Positions 6,616-9,576 of a stretch of DNA of 9,576 nt are shown in pieces. The DNA is taken from NCBI GenBank assembly GCA_022792755.1, contig JAAWBP010000045.1, forward strand, positions 1 through 9,576. The letters are read 5' to 3'. Numbering within the stretch: position 1 is the first letter of the stretch; each line of letters starts with the position of its first letter. The DNA is from Oscillospiraceae bacterium. GTDB lineage: Bacteria; Bacillota; Clostridia; Oscillospirales; Ruminococcaceae. The notes under the pieces were generated by a model. That model searched no databases. It was not told the DNA's origin and saw only the letters and a program-made list of their open reading frames with translations. The position numbers were made by a program, and so were the translations under genes.

Positions 6616-7895
6616 GCCTCTTCCCCCTCCCCTTTAAGCAGATAAACCGTATCCAACGTAATTTTAGCGGCGGCCTCCATCACCTGTTCCCGCGTCACCT
6701 GGCTGAGGCGTTCCGCCTCTTCCTCCGGCGAGGCTTCGGAATGCGTAAAAAGCTGCCCTAAATACCACGTTTCCATCGAGGACGGCGAATCGTTGACGGT
6801 TTTAAACGAGTCGGCCGCCATCAGCTTCGTTTCCTGAAGCTCTTCGTCGGTAAAATGCCCTGCCTTGACCTCCTCGAGCTGTTTGAGGATTTCATCCTTA
6901 GCTTTTTGAACATTTGCAAACTCGACGCCGCTGTTGACATATAGAATCCCTTTTGTCCGGTCTAACCGGGAGGAGCAGTAGTAGCAAAGGCTCAGCTTTT
7001 CACGGACATTCATAAACAATTTAGAGCGGGGCGTTCCGCCGTAAAGCAGAGACATCAGTCTGACCTGATCCATCTCCTCCGGCGTTTTTGCATCCACCCG
7101 GAACCCCATCACCAGCTTCGCCTGATTCACACTGTAGCTTTCCTCCACCGTTTGAACGGAAAGGGCGCGGTAAACGCGCTTTGAATCGATTGAAGCAGCC
7201 GGGCTGCGCTCGGCAAGGGCGGAAAAATCCTCTTCGATCTGCTGTGCAACTTCGTCCGCATTTCCGCAGCCGATGGAATAAATCTCGATCTGCGCCGTTT
7301 TAAGGGCACGGCCATATGCCTGTGCGATGTCCTGCATCGTCAGCCGCTTTACCGACTCCACATCGCCGTACCGATGGATGCCGTACGGTTCCTCCGCGCA
7401 CATATTGGCGACCATCCGCTGCACCGCGTAGGAGGTTTTTTCATTGATTTCCGCCTCGATTGCATCGACAAGCGCCTGTTTTTCCAGATCGAACTGAGAC
7501 AGGTCGAAATCGTCCAGCAAAAAGGCGGGCTGACGGATCAGCCGGCACAGGATATCCGCCGCTTCCTTGGAAACAGCCTCTTTTTCGAGGGCAAACGAGT
7601 CGTCTATCGAGGAAATAGAGAGGTTGAGCACCTGAAAATCCCCCGACTTCAAGACGTCGGTATAAAGATTCGCGCCATAAAGGCGGTTGAGCTTCTGATT
7701 GAGTTCAGTATAATCAGAACAGCCGCGGTAGCCTTTACGGAACAAAAACGGCAAGATCGCATAAGCGGACGCCGTTTCCTTTGACAGCGGGAGGATAAAG
7801 TTAAAGGAAAGCCGATTGGTCTTAAAGCGGGAATCCCGAATTGCCGTAAAATGGATCCCCTGCCCGATTTCAGACCGTTTCAATAAAACAGACAT
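6612..7895 (-). CDS. ymfF: M16 family protein YmfF, non-zinc subunit
   Basis: A 427-residue M16 homologue of Bacillus YmfF, partner of YmfH. The region where the zinc motif should lie (about residues 44-56) reads AYAILPFLFRKGY and has no HxxEH, so it is not a zinc peptidase alone. The C-terminal half keeps the R/Y motif: SKLFMNVREKLSLCYY at 291-306 with R298 and Y305/Y306, the substrate C-terminus-binding pair in active M16 enzymes. I chose the ATG at 7893-7895, with AAAGGGGTG 6 bases upstream. The frame is open for 30 more codons to a TTG at 7985, but those residues do not look like the family N terminus and no good ribosome binding site precedes them. It is the first gene of the ymfF-ymfH-lgt-folD unit, behind a promoter and structured leader. 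A bacteriocin-processing M16 pair (AlbE/AlbF type) is less likely given the all-housekeeping context. Confidence 0.87.
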   Translation of the reverse strand: MSVLLKRSEIGQGIHFTAIRDSRFKTNRLSFNFILPLSKETASAYAILPFLFRKGYRGCSDYTELNQKLNRLYGANLYTDVLKSGDFQVLNLSISSIDDSFALEKEAVSKEAADILCRLIRQPAFLLDDFDLSQFDLEKQALVDAIEAEINEKTSYAVQRMVANMCAEEPYGIHRYGDVESVKRLTMQDIAQAYGRALKTAQIEIYSIGCGNADEVAQQIEEDFSALAERSPAASIDSKRVYRALSVQTVEESYSVNQAKLVMGFRVDAKTPEEMDQVRLMSLLYGGTPRSKLFMNVREKLSLCYYCSSRLDRTKGILYVNSGVEFANVQKAKDEILKQLEEVKAGHFTDEELQETKLMAADSFKTVNDSPSSMETWYLGQLFTHSEASPEEEAERLSQVTREQVMEAAAKITLDTVYLLKGEGEEA

Positions 7896-8117
7896 TTTCT
7901 GCACCCCTTTAAATTTGATGGTCATATGCACCTTTGCGATGCATTCACTTTGAAACATAACGTATGAATGGGGGTCATCACCCAAAACGCACAGCGCGAG
8001 CGGATCGTCCCGGCCATGAAATCAAGTATAATAGCTGCTTTGCAGATATTATTGCGACCACCGGGAGCAACAATGTTCTCTCAGGACTCGGAAATCTTCG
8101 ATTTCCGCCCAGTCCGT
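7896..8117 (-). promoter_or_regulatory. Long structured 5' leader of ymfF, class unknown
   Basis: About 220 bases lie between the predicted start and the ymfF ATG, unusually long for this packed cluster. Minus-strand pairings seen by eye: a hairpin at 8080-8120 with GGACU/AGUCC and a perfect 8-bp CGGAAAUC/GAUUUCCG stem around a GAA loop, with GGG bulged on the 5' side; a hairpin at 8028-8052 (AUAAUA and CUGC paired with GCAG and UAUUAU); a long-range UCCCGG/CCGGGA stem (8061-8066 with 8008-8013) enclosing the second hairpin; and a GGGU/ACCC hairpin (7972-7983). The ACCCC at 7971-7975 could instead pair with the GGGGU of the ymfF ribosome binding site (7903-7907). I do not recognise a known riboswitch, T-box or 6S RNA. 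A separate small RNA gene is an alternative. Confidence 0.4.
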
Positions 8118-8123
8118 GAGGTT

Positions 8124-8152
8124 ATTATACCACACCATAAACAGTATTTCCA
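8124..8152 (-). promoter_or_regulatory. Extended -10 promoter for ymfF-ymfH-lgt-folD
   Basis: Minus-strand consensus -10 TATAAT (8124-8129) preceded by TGG, an extended -10 element, with a 17-base spacer to a weaker -35 TGGAAA (8147-8152, four of six matches). The predicted start is near 8117. It lies just downstream of the pfkA terminator, so it opens a new transcription unit. Confidence 0.75.
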
Positions 8153-8161
8153 GAATCCGTC

Positions 8162-8199
8162 AAAAATATAAACAGCCCTCAGCCAAGAGGGCTGTTTAT
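8162..8199 (-). terminator. Intrinsic terminator of pfkA
   Basis: A perfect 13-bp stem (8187-8199 with 8168-8180), G+C-rich in its centre (AGCCCTC/GAGGGCT), has a 6-base loop and is followed on the minus strand by ATTTTT (8162-8167). It begins 8 bases after the pfkA stop codon. This is the clearest terminator in the window and closes the pfkA transcript. Confidence 0.92.
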
Positions 8200-8207
8200 G
8201 TAAAACA

Positions 8208-9170
8208 TCAAAAAGAAATGTCGTGTGCAATCTGGTAAAGGTTGGTATCAAAAGGCTTTTTCATTCGGAGCGCCTCTTGAATGTCGAAGTCGACAACCTC
8301 GTTTTTCTGCATCCCGACAACGCGGTTTCCGACGCCTTTTTCCAAAAGATCAACTGCATAATGAGCCATCTGGCTTGCAATGACACGGTCGCGGACAGTT
8401 GGGGAACCGCCCCGCTGTACATGGCCGAGAATCGTCGCCCGGGATTCGATTCCGGTCAAGCGCTCGATCTCCTTGGCGAGCTCGTTGACATTTCCGATCC
8501 CTTCCGCAACCAGTATGATAAAATGATGCTTGCCAATTTTCTGGGTCATCTTCATCTTTTCCACAATCGCGTCAATCGAATACGGCACCTCCGGAACAAG
8601 GATAAACGTGGCACCGCACGCGATTCCACAGTTTAAAGCAATATGTCCCGCGTGACGGCCCATGACCTCGACGACGCTGCAACGATAATGAGACTCCGCC
8701 GTATCGCGGATTTTATCGACCATTTCCATGGCGGTATTCATAGCGGTATCATAACCGATGGTGTATTCGGAGCACTGGATATCGTTATCTATCGTGCCGG
8801 GAATGCCGACACATTTGACGCCGCGCGCCGAAAGATCGGCCGCGCCGCGGAAAGACCCGTCGCCGCCGATGACGACGATGCCTTCGATTCCGTTTTCCTC
8901 ACAGGTTTTCTTCGCCCTTTGAAGCCCTTCCTCATACCGGAATTCATCACACCGCGCCGTATACAGCATGGTGCCGCCCCGCTGAAGAATATTAGAGACG
9001 CTCCGCATATCCATCTCGATCAGATCGCCGTTGATCAGACCGTTGTAGCCGCGGCGGACTCCAATCACCCGGAATCCTTTTTTGATTGCCGACCTGACAA
9101 CTGAACGGATCGCCGCATTCATTCCCGGGGCATCCCCGCCGCTCGTCAGTACACCGATGGTTCTCTCCAT
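8208..9170 (-). CDS. pfkA: ATP-dependent 6-phosphofructokinase
   Basis: PfkA, 320 residues, the cytosolic glycolytic enzyme that phosphorylates fructose 6-phosphate to fructose 1,6-bisphosphate. The N-terminal ATP site is GVLTSGGDAPGMNAAIR at residues 6-22. GGDGS at 102-106 has Gly after the Asp (residue 105), the residue that marks ATP-dependent rather than pyrophosphate-dependent enzymes. The catalytic PGTIDND is at 124-130 with D128 and D130, followed by the MGRHAGHIAL substrate loop, and the family signature near residue 250 includes GHVQRGGSP. Length matches the short bacterial type. The start is ATG at 9168-9170, with GGAGG about 9 bases upstream. It follows dnaE by 130 bases, has its own promoter there, and ends at a strong terminator, so it can be expressed as a single-gene transcript. 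Allosteric control by ADP or PEP is expected from the family but was not checked here. Confidence 0.98.
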   Translation of the reverse strand: MERTIGVLTSGGDAPGMNAAIRSVVRSAIKKGFRVIGVRRGYNGLINGDLIEMDMRSVSNILQRGGTMLYTARCDEFRYEEGLQRAKKTCEENGIEGIVVIGGDGSFRGAADLSARGVKCVGIPGTIDNDIQCSEYTIGYDTAMNTAMEMVDKIRDTAESHYRCSVVEVMGRHAGHIALNCGIACGATFILVPEVPYSIDAIVEKMKMTQKIGKHHFIILVAEGIGNVNELAKEIERLTGIESRATILGHVQRGGSPTVRDRVIASQMAHYAVDLLEKGVGNRVVGMQKNEVVDFDIQEALRMKKPFDTNLYQIAHDISF

Positions 9171-9247
9171 AATACCGATTCCTCCATTGCTTACTCCAAA
9201 ACCAACCCTGATTCTATTTTAAATCAAACCAAACTATCCTATATTAT

Positions 9248-9275
9248 ATTTTACTCAAATAATATCTGGTGTCAA
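9248..9275 (-). promoter_or_regulatory. Sigma-A-type promoter for pfkA
   Basis: Minus-strand consensus -35 TTGACA (9270-9275), a 16-base spacer and -10 TAAAAT (9248-9253, five of six matches), in an A+T-rich stretch. The predicted start near 9241 leaves a leader of about 70 bases. No hairpin terminator is visible between the dnaE stop and this promoter, so read-through from dnaE may add to pfkA expression. Confidence 0.75.
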
Positions 9276-9300
9276 CCGATTTGTCCGAACTTTTTGCTAA

Positions 9301-9576
9301 TTATGCCTGCTTTACAGAAATATTTTCTTTTCCGAGAATTTCTTCTAAAGCAGACAAAACTTCTCCGCTGATCAACGCCGTAAGCCGCCCCGGTGCATAA
9401 GCCAGTTTCCCGGTTTTTTCAAAATAGACTTTGACCGGAGCAGGCCCGGGATATTTTCTCAGCAGAGCAAGCGCTGGGACGATCCTGGAATCGTCACGGT
9501 CGGTAAATTTCAAGAAAAGCGTCTTTTTCTGTACCGGCGGCGCTTCGAGGAGTTCTTTTGTCAGTTCCCGGACGGT
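9301..9576 (-). CDS. dnaE: DNA polymerase III alpha subunit, C-terminal fragment
   Basis: The last 91 residues of a protein whose 5' part lies beyond the right edge; the frame is open through 9576. The visible sequence has the pattern of the OB-fold domain at the C terminus of DnaE-type polymerase III alpha subunits: KTLFLKFTDRD, then RIVPALALLRKYPGPAPVKV, then GRLTALISGEVLSALEEILG and KENISV just before the TAA stop. This matches the family layout 'LFL-f---d...lL-kypG--pV-vyf...l--lLG-enV'. The polymerase core, PHP and helix-hairpin-helix domains are outside the window and cannot be judged. Clostridia usually carry both dnaE and polC, and which role this copy plays cannot be told. The identification rests on a short domain and on the common dnaE-pfkA adjacency in Bacillota. 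Confidence 0.8.
   Translation of the reverse strand, partial: TVRELTKELLEAPPVQKKTLFLKFTDRDDSRIVPALALLRKYPGPAPVKVYFEKTGKLAYAPGRLTALISGEVLSALEEILGKENISVKQA

Noticed and set aside
5335..7895. The M16 pair as part of a bacteriocin or sactipeptide cluster (AlbE/AlbF type).
   Set aside because: There is no radical SAM maturase, precursor peptide or exporter in the window, all neighbours are housekeeping genes, and the length and motifs fit YmfF/YmfH.
7896..7985. A 30-codon N-terminal extension of ymfF starting at a TTG at 7985, with in-frame ATGs inside.
   Set aside because: The ATG at 7893-7895 has a clear AAAGGGGTG ribosome binding site, and the extension does not resemble the family N terminus.
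8027..8032. A TATAAT on the plus strand that might be a divergent promoter.
   Set aside because: No acceptable -35 lies 16-18 bases upstream, no plus-strand gene follows, and the motif is explained by one arm of the 8028-8052 hairpin.
8076..8088. CTGAGAG in the ymfF leader recalls the CUGAGA element of TPP riboswitches.
   Set aside because: The partner motifs of the TPP fold (the ACCUGAUCUGG-type arm and flanking P1) are not found nearby, and the bases are used in a simple hairpin.

Overview
All nine genes in this window lie on the minus strand, so transcription runs from high to low coordinates. The content is core Bacillota housekeeping of a Clostridia type. The evidence is the strong AGGAGG-like ribosome binding sites, the paired M16 genes ymfF/ymfH, the dnaE-pfkA adjacency and the moderate, uneven G+C content. 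An Oscillospirales-like lineage is my guess and cannot be proven from this sequence.

Layout in transcription order: (1) the 3' end of dnaE, the replicative DNA polymerase III alpha subunit, entering from the right edge; (2) pfkA (6-phosphofructokinase), with its own sigma-A-type promoter and a very good intrinsic terminator; (3) a 312-base gap holding that terminator, an extended -10 promoter and a structured leader of about 220 nt; (4) a tightly packed run of ymfF, ymfH, lgt and folD. ymfF/ymfH overlap by 4 bases, ymfH/lgt are 10 bases apart and lgt/folD 3 bases apart; (5) a strong promoter abutting the folD stop codon, a leader that can fold into a compact three-way junction, then rpsB (ribosomal protein S2) and tsf (EF-Ts), with terminator-like hairpins after each; (6) an isolated family 2 glycosyltransferase with a TTG start; (7) yqeY (GatB/YqeY-domain protein), ending almost at the left edge.

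Functionally, the ymfF-folD run mixes an M16 peptidase pair associated in Bacillus with EF-P modification, lipoprotein lipidation and one-carbon/folate metabolism, and it leads into translation genes. The two M16 proteins look complementary: ymfH carries the HxxEH zinc site and ymfF carries the C-terminal R/Y substrate-binding pair, so they probably act as one heterodimer.

I see no defence system, phage, transposon, CRISPR array or tRNA. The most interesting unexplained material is RNA: the ymfF leader and the rpsB leader. The glycosyltransferase is the only gene that looks out of place.
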